A stretch of DNA of 64,000 nt from the NCBI GenBank assembly GCA_047495785.1, contig JBLDXI010000015.1, positions 1,116,001-1,180,000 on the forward strand, in the 5' to 3' direction. Both the position numbers and the translations under genes were made by a program. The notes below the pieces were generated by a model, which worked only from the letters and a program-made list of their open reading frames with translations, had not been told where the DNA came from and did not search any database. Positions 10,736 through 20,379 of this stretch are shown piece after piece. This stretch comes from Lepidodermella squamata. Lineage: Eukaryota; Gastrotricha. How positions within the stretch are numbered: position 1 is the first letter of the stretch; each line of letters opens with the position of its first letter.

Positions 10736-11837
10736 AGATGATTTGGAAGGATTCCCGAGAACGATGGGCCAGGCGTGGTGAACTTACCCACGAAAATGGA
10801 AAGCGCTCTGTTCGCTCGCTCAATCCTCACGTTTTGATTTTCTGAATGTTCAGAATTGACGGGAAACAAATGTAGCTAGAAGCCCATGTTTGGAGTTCGT
10901 GAATGTAGAGGCGGAATTTAAAAGCGCCTTCGGGCTTCAGGCAGAAAACGAAGTGCTTCGCCCTTCCGGATTCTCGCTCCCCCATCTCAGGTTGTCACCG
11001 TGCTCCTATAAGACTCTCCATTGTATCAATTTCACTGCAATTAACATATAGCACCCCTACTACTCGGGGAGTATTCAATATACATTCAGCCCATGATATT
11101 CAGCTGAGATGCTGAGTTTTCAATACCTATCTAGCCTCACTAGATAGCCTACCTTCTATTCAGACATAGTCTACGTAAATTCGTGAACATCCAATGTTTT
11201 TTCGATCATTTTAAAAAATTTCATGCTCGCCGTAGCACCCAAAAGTGCTAAGTAATACTGTGATAGCACTGGAATAGCACTCGCCGTAGCGCTGCCGTAG
11301 TTGTGTTATATTTGTGCTACCAGTTACGTATTATGGGTCAAAGTTAAATTTTTTCATGGATTCACGATTCACAATGTATCAATGTCGAACTTATCTGCAT
11401 GATACCTGCTACCTTTCATCACATCTCTTCCATGTTCAGGACATCGGACTCGAGAAAAACCGTCGACATCAAACGCCTGTCTTCACAAAACTCACTGTCA
11501 AAAACTGTTCGATGTGTTTATGCTCTTGCCAAAAAACTGTTTCCCGTACCCATAGTTTTGATACCAATTATCCTTGGTTTGGAGAATGACGGCATAGGGA
11601 AAGGCGATAAAAATTGGCCGAATAGAAATTAGTATGATTACCGAAAGGTTCACCACCACAGCGTAACAGAAATAACCAAAGTGCAACACACAATTTAATA
11701 TTTTGCAGCACACATTTTTGCAACACACGACAATTGTTTTTGGCATTAGTGAAACAAGTAAAATTCAGGCATACCAATAGATGTTATCGGGGGCGCGGAA
11801 TACGACCGTGGTAATTGTTTGAATGTCAGGGACGTTG

Positions 11838-11880
11838 GTACCGGGTAAACCGGGTAAAAACCGGGTAAAACCGGGTAAAA
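11838..11880. repeat. Short tandem repeat of accgggtaaa
   Basis: Four imperfect head-to-tail copies of a 10 to 11-base unit. The same phrase appears inside the TIR element at 1399-2058 and in diverged form near 50040 and 52430, so it may mark fragments of one repeat family. Confidence 0.6.
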
Positions 11881-12159
11881 ATTGAAAATCGTCCCTTTCG
11901 GTTTTCATATTCGGATTGAGCGCAAAAAACTGCCCCTATCCTAAATCTTCTTGTTATATCAAACTTACAAGTTACAGAAGTAAGTTATGTTAAGTGTTAC
12001 CGAAATTCGAATAAAGGAAAACTTGTTTGCCATTGTGTACCTAAATGTATTGCGAAATTTAATTTTCAAATAAAACGAAATTGAAAATTGCTTGGAAAAC
12101 TGAAATCCTAACTAAAGAGTCAGATTGAAAAAATGATAGTAACCGTTTACAGTTAATTG

Positions 12160-12560
12160 AAACCAACATATTTCTTGTTCAGAGGTTGACTCTTTGTTTC
12201 GAAGATGAAAGGTGAAGAAACTATGTACGGAATAGCTAAAAGTGACCTTTCCTTGCAGCTGACGCAAGTAAGATGTCGAATAATGAATGAATTCGATTTC
12301 AGATCATCTGATGAGTCGAAGAAAGTTGAAATTGAGGGAATCGAAATTAAGATGGAACTAAATAGCGGAACATGCTTTTGCAGAGGCGGCTGTGGTGCGC
12401 TTCTTGTAGTTACGAGCCTTGGCCGAGCCAGATCCAGATCCAGACTGCTGCTGCTGACGGGATTGGGAATCCGTACGTGAGATGAGCGTTTCAGCTGCCA
12501 TCCCACGTACACGCGTGTTTGAAGCGACAAGAAAGAGAACGGGTCGATTTCAGTGCAGTT
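12160..12560 (-). pseudogene. Remnant of the secreted repeat-protein gene
   Basis: This stretch aligns by eye with three separate pieces of the 6990-7559 locus: its 3' flank (12160-12360 against about 6770-6970), the last coding bases (cagaggcggctgtggtgcgc, then the 'cgagccttggc' phrase), and its 5' flank (12481-12560 against about 7660-7760). The signal peptide, His-rich, acidic and repeat regions are missing, so the centre was deleted. No functional protein remains. Confidence 0.7.
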
Positions 12561-13321
12561 TGGTAAGTTTACATTTTTTACTGCAATATATCGCTGATAT
12601 AACGATGGCTATATCGTTCGTAGGGTTCACGTGCATATCACGGCCGCGAAGTAAGATGCTGCTGAATCAACAAGAAAATACATCCTAAATTACATCCTAC
12701 AAGCCACGAGAAATAACGTGTGGCTTGTGAAGAGAAGTCTGAACTCAAAATGTAGTAACTTGAATCTGTAGTCTAGAAGTCTCAAAAGAATTGACAATTA
12801 TTCTTTCCCCATATTTCTAGCCAGTCAAGCAGTCAGATTTGGTGTTCCCTTCAATCAGTTTCGCAACACAGCCATCAAGTTGCCATAGGATTTCATTTAG
12901 AATTGTTAAAATAAATGACAAATTAATAATGTAGATCCATGTCGTAAATTTAATTAAGCTTTTAATAAAAATAACTTCACTGCGACGAGTTCACGAATTT
13001 CATTCATTCGAAGCGTATGCTGCTTAGCGCGCGACGATCATTTTTTGGAGACGTTTCAATAAAAGCGACTCAATCGCTAATTGTCAAATGAGGATGTTTG
13101 GGGCCCGAGTCCGAATTCGGCCCGTACGCGATCCGGCCGGCCCGTACGCAGACGGGTAGCGTCGAATTGCCGATCGGCGCTCGGGCCGATTTAAAACATG
13201 CCCGTATGCGACGTTTACTGTAAATTTAACAAATTCGAAGGAATCACGTTGAGCTGCACACGCTTCGAATGAATGAAATTCGTGAATTGCTTATTATTGT
13301 GTTTCGTGATCGAATTTGAGG
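12561..13321. other. Non-coding region between two gene remnants
   Basis: No supported gene. A GC-rich patch at about 13100-13195 repeats 'cggcccgtacgc' three times. The bases near 13000-13030 and 13240-13280 share the phrase 'gaatttcattcattcgaagcgt' in opposite orientations, which would form a stem of about 20 bp. Confidence 0.4.
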
Positions 13322-14457
13322 TGAATTCGGTGATCGAGTTCGTGGGCTGGTTGGTGCGCTCTACGTTGCAATTGCCCTCAAGCGGCCTTTCTACATCAAC
13401 TGGAAGCGCAATCATGTCCACAACGTTCGATGCGATGGATCGCAACCACATCGAAGCGATCATCTCCAATATGCTCACCCACGTTGATGCGTCCCGCGAC
13501 TTGAATATTGTTTTTGAGCCTCCCCTACTATGAGATGGCTATATCGCCGCGATTAAAACAAGAAACAAGATTTGGACAGTGCCAGCTATGTTTCGTTCCA
13601 TGTCACCGCATTCATTATTAGATTATTCATTATTTATTATTAAAGCTTCGTGTATGGTAATAAATACCATTGGTTATGACCGTGAGGTGTAAATCAAATC
13701 GTAAAAAATCAATTAGGTATCACCACGGCAATTTATTTAAAATTAAAATTCGCCGACGTTGATGAAAAACTTGGTGGTACCAGATAGTGCTTCAAATGGT
13801 GAACACTGAGATTATTATTTCGAAATTTTCAGAGTTCAGAAATGTAAAGCAGTGAAATCGTGAATAAACTATTTCGTGATTTCAAATGAACTAATAATTG
13901 AATCGAAATTGAAGCATATTTCGAATAGGGTGGGTAATTCTGATCAAGGTCTACATTTTGATGCTTGAAGATAGCTTGGAAGATTTTTTCCTGATTTTCT
14001 ATGATTTTATGAATTATTCCACTTGGTTTTTTACATTACAAAAATGGTGGTTGCCCGTTGGATTCTATCCAGAATCTTCCGAGCTCGCTACAAGCATCGA
14101 AATTTAGAGCTTGATCAGAATTACCTGGCCCATTGAAAATACCGTTCAATTTCACTGTCTTATTGGCAGTTATCATATTCTATTAATTAACGAATTTTCC
14201 GGCGATTATTCAGGTGCGGCCTTTATTCGAGCAGCGGCCTTTATACTGAAATTACGGTACTTAAAATTGAATGGCTCGAATTCAACCTCTGTTAAGGTCT
14301 TATTTGCGAAGATGTCTGATTTGAAAATACGAAAAGACGTAAACACGGATTATTGTTTGTTCAGAGTTGTTATCTATCTTAACGATGTGTCAAATAAGAG
14401 CGCCTTTACACAGTTGTTTCGAAATTCATGATATGGTATTAGAATTATCACGCATAT
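13322..14457 (+). pseudogene. Remnant of the fucosyltransferase-like gene
   Basis: Bases 13322-13607 match exon 2 of the gene at 4619-6310 (about 5088-5366) at most positions, including the codons for the GDRVRGLASAFYVAIAL segment, but with small indels (loss of about nine bases near 13421, an extra 'c' near 13523 and a short duplication near 13560) that break the frame. Bases 14336-14457 match the 3' flank of that gene (6376-6486). Exon 1 and exon 3 are not recognisable between or before these pieces. It is a decayed duplicate. Confidence 0.75.
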
Positions 14458-14586
14458 TCAAAAAATACGACATAAATAATTCGAAACATTTTGTTGGGCT
14501 GCCTTTTTATGAAAATTTCCATAGAAATGATGGAGAATGGCCAGTTATTCAGTTACAATAAAATCGATTCTTCAGCAGTGAATGGC

Positions 14587-16941
14587 TCAAATCTCCGAGT
14601 CGACCCGCATCTCAACTCGATGAAGCCATTTCACCCAGTCTTTTTTGACTCGACCACCGTAAACTATACCTATTGTAGAGCTTGACTCGATTAACAGCAG
14701 GAAAGCCCCGGATATTTGCTGGACAATTGGCGACTGATTAATCGAAATTGTAGCACAAGATAGTAGCAGAAGCATAAGAGAGTTGACGGATGCGATAGAA
14801 TAGAGCCTAAGTTCAGGCTTTGCTGGGAACCTATGCCTGAGCTCAAATGAGAGGAAACTAGCTCCAAAAAGGATTAGAACATTGATGAGAGCTATGCCGA
14901 GCATCCAAAGGGAAGAATTTGCCGAATAACAGATGTTATACAGCTGCATGTAAAAGGTATCCGTAATTACGTCATAAATTGGCATATCTGTCCTTTTAGA
15001 TGTGGCATTTAAGTACGGATCTTTCAGAAACCAAGCGAGAAGCAGAACTTCTGTAAAGAAAACAGCGATTAAAGAGATTGCGATTTCAGTGCGCTGGGGA
15101 GTCCACCACGAAATTTTCTGAGTTGACGCAATAGAAATGTTAGCACTTCGAGTCCTTCTCTTGGAGCGTCTATTTGTCGAAAAATTCAGGGACCGAAGTG
15201 TATCAAGGGGTTGATTTGACGTGACAGCGCTAACCCTAGATCCATTTAGTAGTTTTGCTAGTAGACTCCCGTTGATCAAAGCAAGCCCTACCGAAGAAAG
15301 GATGGGTCCGGTTTCGCAAAATTTCGTGAAACCTTGAGTAACATATACATTCGCTGCTATGGCGAGCAACAAACTTCCAATGAATATAGCCGGAATATCA
15401 GTTTTCTCAATTTTAACACTGCGCCATATCGTTGGCCCTAAGCCAAAGAGCTGGAAAGCTATAACACAACAAGACAAGGCCAAAACAGCCACAAGCACTC
15501 CATAGGGCAGGTTTTCATACCTAGTCTCGAATTTCCATGAATCTGGCGGGGGTTTACCATTCGGGGTGGTCCATATTACTTTCGTCATAAGACGCATCTC
15601 ATAACTTGAGAGATCATAGATATCGCCTCCTGGTTTCAAGGTAATCTCATAGTTTCTAGTGAATTTCGTAATTGGGTTCCAGGTTGCAATAACCTGAGCT
15701 TCTTCATCCAATTCTCCTCGTTTCGAATACCGAATCCTGCCAATCCTCAGTCCGTTGTAATCGATTTTGTAAGCACTTTCATTCGCGACTTTCATGATGA
15801 GCGCTGATGTATCTTCAGAATAGTCACTCAAAGACATTGAGTACTGTCGATTCAGGACTGTTTCGGTGTTATTTAGGATCATAATAGCTTGGATAGCGGC
15901 GTCGTGGCAAATGTGTCTTCGATCATAATCCGGCGTTCTCGATCTACCTGTGAAATCGTCGAGGATCCTGTCAAATTCTGTCAGGTCGTAGCCTAAACTT
16001 GTAGGGCCGTTATTTCTCTCGGATGCGGTCACAGTCCCTAACCAGTATGTTATATTCATTTGCTCGATGAGCATGTCACGATTACAACCAGGGCTTTGAC
16101 TTGGGTTAATCATAAATGGCTGGTTTAATGGCTCTGTGAAAGCTATGGTTTGTGCAATGATAACGTATTTAGACCCAGTGATGCCGAATTTGTATGACTG
16201 ACACATGAATCTCAACAAAGGGCCCGGTTCGCCGAATTCAATGACGATTACTCTCACGTCGCTATCTTTCAAGGACTGCATAATAACGTCGTCAAAATCG
16301 AAAGCGATATTGAACCATGCAATATTGATGCCAGCTCGAATTGCTGACTCGTAGAAAACCTGACCAACCTGAGTGTTGTAGACATTACCCGCATTGATGA
16401 GCATACCGATCTTCTGCCAGAATCCGATTTCTTTCAAGAACTTGAGGCGAGGATAGGTTACCAGTTCCCCGGGAAGTCTAATACGATACAGGTTAGGGTA
16501 AATTTCCCGATTTTCGGTGAAAGCTGGCGATAGACATGGCATACCGATTGCGATGAAATCAAGATACTTTCCCAGCTGAGCCAGTCGGCTACAACCCGGC
16601 GTGAAGGTTGGTCCTGCGATAACTGGCGACGGCTTTACCAATGATCCATTTCTTATCGCCTGGTCCCATTTGCGACGGAATTCTAGCACTCTCGCAGGGA
16701 CCAGCGTACTGGCTGCAGCTTCGTTTTGGAAATCAAGTTCAATGCTGTGGTTCGGTAGTATGTCAGGGTTTTGGTTGGTAACGTTTGCTACGATTCGCAT
16801 GACATCACGGCATAGCAAGCTGTCTCGAGGCTCCATGCCCGTAAAAGGTACCAATACAAGCATCGAAAGCTTCCTGGCCTTGATTATGGCGAGAATCTCT
16901 ACTGCCTTGATTAAAATGATGGAGGCAATCAGAATTCGCAT
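14587..16941 (-). CDS. GABA-B-receptor-like class C GPCR, copy 2
   Basis: Intronless, 784 codons, ATG at 16941, same layout as copy 1: signal peptide (MRILIASIILIKAVEILA), Venus-flytrap ectodomain to about residue 430, seven membrane segments from about 480 to 762, and a short tail (KKDWVKWLHRVEMRVDSEI). It is clearly the closest relative of copy 1 and shares long identical blocks, for example around SRTPDYDRRHICHDAAIQ and SRVSAVTSNQP. Ectodomain Cys residues line up. Differences cluster in the signal peptide, the membrane segments and the basic loop (NRRSKRRTRSANIS). It lies in a duplicated unit next to decayed copies of its neighbours, yet is itself fully open, which suggests selection to keep it. 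Confidence 0.8.
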   Translation of the reverse strand: MRILIASIILIKAVEILAIIKARKLSMLVLVPFTGMEPRDSLLCRDVMRIVANVTNQNPDILPNHSIELDFQNEAAASTLVPARVLEFRRKWDQAIRNGSLVKPSPVIAGPTFTPGCSRLAQLGKYLDFIAIGMPCLSPAFTENREIYPNLYRIRLPGELVTYPRLKFLKEIGFWQKIGMLINAGNVYNTQVGQVFYESAIRAGINIAWFNIAFDFDDVIMQSLKDSDVRVIVIEFGEPGPLLRFMCQSYKFGITGSKYVIIAQTIAFTEPLNQPFMINPSQSPGCNRDMLIEQMNITYWLGTVTASERNNGPTSLGYDLTEFDRILDDFTGRSRTPDYDRRHICHDAAIQAIMILNNTETVLNRQYSMSLSDYSEDTSALIMKVANESAYKIDYNGLRIGRIRYSKRGELDEEAQVIATWNPITKFTRNYEITLKPGGDIYDLSSYEMRLMTKVIWTTPNGKPPPDSWKFETRYENLPYGVLVAVLALSCCVIAFQLFGLGPTIWRSVKIEKTDIPAIFIGSLLLAIAANVYVTQGFTKFCETGPILSSVGLALINGSLLAKLLNGSRVSAVTSNQPLDTLRSLNFSTNRRSKRRTRSANISIASTQKISWWTPQRTEIAISLIAVFFTEVLLLAWFLKDPYLNATSKRTDMPIYDVITDTFYMQLYNICYSANSSLWMLGIALINVLILFGASFLSFELRHRFPAKPELRLYSIASVNSLMLLLLSCATISINQSPIVQQISGAFLLLIESSSTIGIVYGGRVKKDWVKWLHRVEMRVDSEI

Positions 16942-17495
16942 TGTTTTTTTTTAAATAATCAATTTGAAAAAGTTGACATGAATAACATTTTTCTAGACAA
17001 ATAATATTGTCCAGATGGGTGTCATTTGTCTTCTCATAAACTTTGCCTGCTACTTACGTGCTCGCTTCTAAATCAAGAAATCTATTTTCATTCGTTTCCT
17101 TGTCATGAGATGCGAGGCGGACTTGAAAGTGCATTAAGGTGTTATTTTTCATATGGGAGAGTTCACGGGAACAATGAGTCGTGCGTTGCGAACATGCAGC
17201 CCGCGCGAACTCTGCTACGAGAGAGGCTCATTTGCTATACACTCACTGTCGTTACACATTTCCGAATGGCTGGAAATGTCGGGTGAATAAATAATATTTG
17301 CAGACGCCATTTTGTACACTTCATCAGATGAGTCACATTTATTTCCCGTCCTTATCACTAGCCGAAAAATTGATGGTAAAATCTAGAGGCGGAAAATGCT
17401 TTTGGCCGGAAACAGAACTTCGTCCTGTCCAACTTTCGGAGGATCAGTTTGCAGAGTTTGCAGAAATGAATTACAACTTGAGCACTTCAGAAGTT
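16942..17495. other. Upstream region of receptor copy 2
   Basis: Contains the block shared with copy 1 (about 17075-17145). Nothing else is recognised before the inverted-repeat element at 17499. Confidence 0.4.
17075..17145 (-). promoter_or_regulatory. Duplicated upstream block of receptor copy 2
   Basis: Counterpart of 10645-10735. Both copies keep 'aaatctattttcattcg' and 'gcggacttgaaagtgcatt', although flanking bases have diverged. The matching block is not visible upstream of receptor copy 3. Confidence 0.45.
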
Positions 17496-17498
17496 GTC

Positions 17499-17640
17499 AT
17501 ATCGCGGGGTGGGCGACAGAACGACCTGACTAAAAAACCTGACTAAATAGAAAAAACTAGCGCTGACTTTTTCCGGCACGCGACTGACTTGCGTACATCG
17601 ACTTGCATTCAGGTCGTTCTGTCGCCCACCCCGCGATATA
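17499..17640. mobile_element. 142-bp foldback MITE, family A
   Basis: Perfect or near-perfect inverted repeats of about 31 bp: left 'atatcgcggggtgggcgac' continuing 'agaacgacctga' (17499-17529), right its reverse complement (17610-17640). The centre contains 'tttttccggcacgcgactga'. The same family appears once more at 54170-54280. Confidence 0.75.
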
Positions 17641-18000
17641 TGTTGAAGATTTGCTGAAGAAGCTGCTGAGTTGCCTAATTATGAGGACTCGGCCCGGATC
17701 AATGAGCAACCGATACCCGACTCCGCCCGTTGCATGAATAAACCTGCTAGTCTATCCACGTACCACTCTCCGAATTTTTCAGCAGAGTTGTTACTGAAAA
17801 TTGAAATTGAATTGAACGTTATTTTTGATCAGTTATTTATTGTCATTTTGTTTACATGGGATTGTTGTTTGATGGGATGTAATGTGGTATAAGCTATGCC
17901 CCACATGAGACAGGCCACATGAAATATCAGACCTAAACCCGTCCACTACCCGGCCTGTGGGCAAATCTGGCAACTCTAACCACCGTACAACTATTGATAT
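17641..18000. other. Non-coding spacer
   Basis: Lies between two inverted-repeat elements. I see no gene or repeat of note in it. Confidence 0.35.
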
Positions 18001-18954
18001 ACAGGGTGGCCAAATTCCGCATCTACGATTCCAAAAAAGGCTGAATCGCAACGAGTATGTTCAGCGCAATGGCTTTTTGTAATTGATCACGCAATTTTCA
18101 ATAACGCCATTGGATCGAGTTGAAAATTCAAAGGGTTTTAAAATCATTTTTCGCATCAAATGTTAATGAAGTTGTAATTTGAGGCAATGTCAATGAGATA
18201 GAACTTGGATATCGCACAATTTTTTAAATTATCGCACAAACAATCAATTTTGTTATTCAAAGTCGATACCTACAATTGCAGAATTCTAAACGTAAATCCG
18301 GTTGACAAAATACACCGACCCCCAACGAGCTTACATGTCTATGCTTATTATGGTAACGCAACTGAGGCCGCCGCGAGGTTCCATCACCACTACCCTGAAC
18401 TGCCAATGCCCCATCCTACAACTGTTGCTTGAAATCTCGACAAATTGATTGCTACAGGTTCGTCTCCAGTCATTTCTAATTATTGGAAGTATTTTCAAAA
18501 TTAAATAGGTAACTGCAAAGACCTGCAAAGGTCTGGTCGACCGCGTTGAATGTGAAGGGGGCGAAGTACATGGGTGCTGGGGTGTCGAGACACCGGTTTC
18601 CTCGACTGGGTCCTAGAAAGCAAGTAGAAAACACCTCAGTTCCCGCATCCTACTTCGCACACTGCAAGGCAATACCCGACTGGTTCCTATGGGGATACCT
18701 CAAAGCTGAAGTTTATAAGGATCCCAACCTTGGCACAGCTTCCAAACCGAATAGTTCAAGCTTGCCAACAAATTACCCCTGAAATGCTTGCGCGTGTTCG
18801 TAGAGCTTTGGTTTCCCGAGTCTTAACTTGCTATCGTGCCGGTGGCGGGCAATTTGATCAATTTTGGAGCAATTTGAATGATTGAGGTTTTCTCACGGGG
18901 CTGAGTATCTGCATAACCGGTGTTCATAACAATTTATTTCATCCAGAGACTTTG

Positions 18955-19520
18955 ATTTGATTTGATTTAGGCCAATTTTTGATGATTTGATTTATTGATG
19001 ATTTGATTTAGAAAATTTCAGGATGATTTGTATAGGGAGCGAGTCCACCTCCCATCTCTCCTCCTGGTCCCCTTACAACCGCGTAAGCGAACACGGAGTG
19101 TGTGTCGGCCATGGTGGCTCAAAGGTTAGAGCCGTGCCTTCTCAGAAAGGCAGCCCGGGTTCGATCCCCGGGTACGACACTTTTCGAGCACTCGTGTAGC
19201 GCGTTACAATTTGATTTGATTTAAATTTAGCCCACTTGATTTACTGCTGATTTAAAAAAAATCAGCACTCTCGGAATTTCCCCTGTTCATCCCCTGTTGC
19301 TAAACAAGAGAGCTCACATTTGCCTTGAAAACAGCCGTTTTCCAAAGCCTCGAGCTATTCATACCCTTTCACACTCATTCTGCCAAAACCAAGCTTGAAA
19401 TCTGAAAGCATCCATGCGAAAGATTTGATTTGATTTGATTTAAACGGGCCTGATGATTTGATTTGATTGATTTACAAAGACATGTGATTTACTGAAGAAA
19501 TCAAATCAAATCAAATCAAA
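18955..19520. repeat. Scattered (GATTT)n microsatellite patches
   Basis: Runs of the pentamer gattt, or aaatc on the other strand, occur at about 18955-19015, 19208-19225, 19420-19480 and 19500-19520. The last is in inverse orientation to the others. Confidence 0.7.
19103..19180 (+). repeat. tRNA-like segment, probably a SINE head
   Basis: An A-box-like TGGCTCAAAGGTTAGAGCC and a B-box-like GGTTCGATCCC are spaced as in a tRNA. A D-arm (GGCTC/GAGCC), an anticodon-arm stem (GCCTT/AAGGC) and a T-arm (CCCGG/CCGGG) can be drawn. The acceptor stem pairs only partly (TGTCG with CGACA) and five extra bases lie before the D-arm, so I doubt an intact tRNA gene. A pol III-driven tRNA-derived SINE is likelier. 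Confidence 0.45.
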
Positions 19521-20379
19521 GTCACTGATTTCATCGTTGATTGCGAGGTTATCATTAAAGAAAGCTTTACTCTTTACTTGGAGAAAAGGACTGTTCATCA
19601 CGGCATGACATATTTAATTAAATGACAGTGATATCAATGTATTTTTTCATGTTTCTTCTAAAGTCACTCGAGCTTTAGTTGCGATAGCTGCTCGCGATCG
19701 ACCTGGCAATCTCTGCTATAAAGCGGGTCAATTCTGAGGTACGACCTAACCGCAGCCTTAGTAGCACGTCGGCAAGTGTTTAGTGCCCACTCGGTTATTG
19801 ACCATGTCATGCCGGGTTACGGGTTTGGAAATAATAGAAATTAGCTAAACATGGCATATATTTCCCAAGTTTACTTATTTGTTGCAGCGCTGCCGCGTCA
19901 AGATTTGGCGGCGGTGAAAGTGGTTTGTTCATTTACGGATAAGAGTTATGCGCGTATAATTTCCGATACATTCAAATAACTTGCCGAATCTTAATTATAA
20001 TCTTTATAATTTTTATAACGCTGTCTAAGCGCATGAAAAAGTTGAAGAAATGGACTAAATTCGCCGCATATTGAAAAGTTGATTGCTCACATGACAATTA
20101 GCTTGGATCGCAGTAATTTCAAGAATTGCGTTCTCTGCGGAATTTTTTGGCCACCCTGTGTGGTAGAGATAAGGCAATAAAGCAAAATGTTTTTATCAGC
20201 TGATTCTTAAGTAAACAGAATTACCTATGGCTGGCAACTCTAGCGGCGTGGAAATTATACGAGTGAGTGCTTGTAAATATTGAAATAAATATACTCGACA
20301 CGGTTCTGAACATCGCAAATTTTCCCCAGAACCATATTTGTCTCAGCCGCATGTGAGCAGGTAAGAGAGTGGATCAGTA

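Larger units (their letters stand above)
10551..12159. other. Upstream region of receptor copy 1 and repeats
   Basis: The block at about 10645-10735 is shared with the upstream region of receptor copy 2. Further on, short phrases such as 'tagcac' and 'agtgcta' recur between 11225 and 11325. A tandem 'accgggtaaa' array lies at 11838-11880. No open frame here carries a domain I can name. Confidence 0.4.
18001..20159. mobile_element. 2.16-kb TIR element, mariner-like ends
   Basis: The left end (t)acagggtggccaaattccgc at 17999-18020 is matched in inverse orientation at 20137-20159 (gcggaattttttggccaccct then gt), differing by a few inserted T. TACAGGGTGGCC-type ends are typical of Tc1/mariner-like non-autonomous elements. 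No transposase is present. The interior carries gattt-type satellite patches and a tRNA-like segment, so it may be composite. The pairing of these two ends as one element is inference. Confidence 0.5.

Noticed and set aside
12205-12480. Plus-strand frame of 91 codons
   Set aside because: It is the antisense of the decayed repeat-protein copy and has the same shadow in the parent locus.
19103-19180. Functional tRNA gene
   Set aside because: The acceptor stem pairs only in part and extra bases precede the D-arm; a SINE head fits better. Not excluded without a tRNA covariance search.
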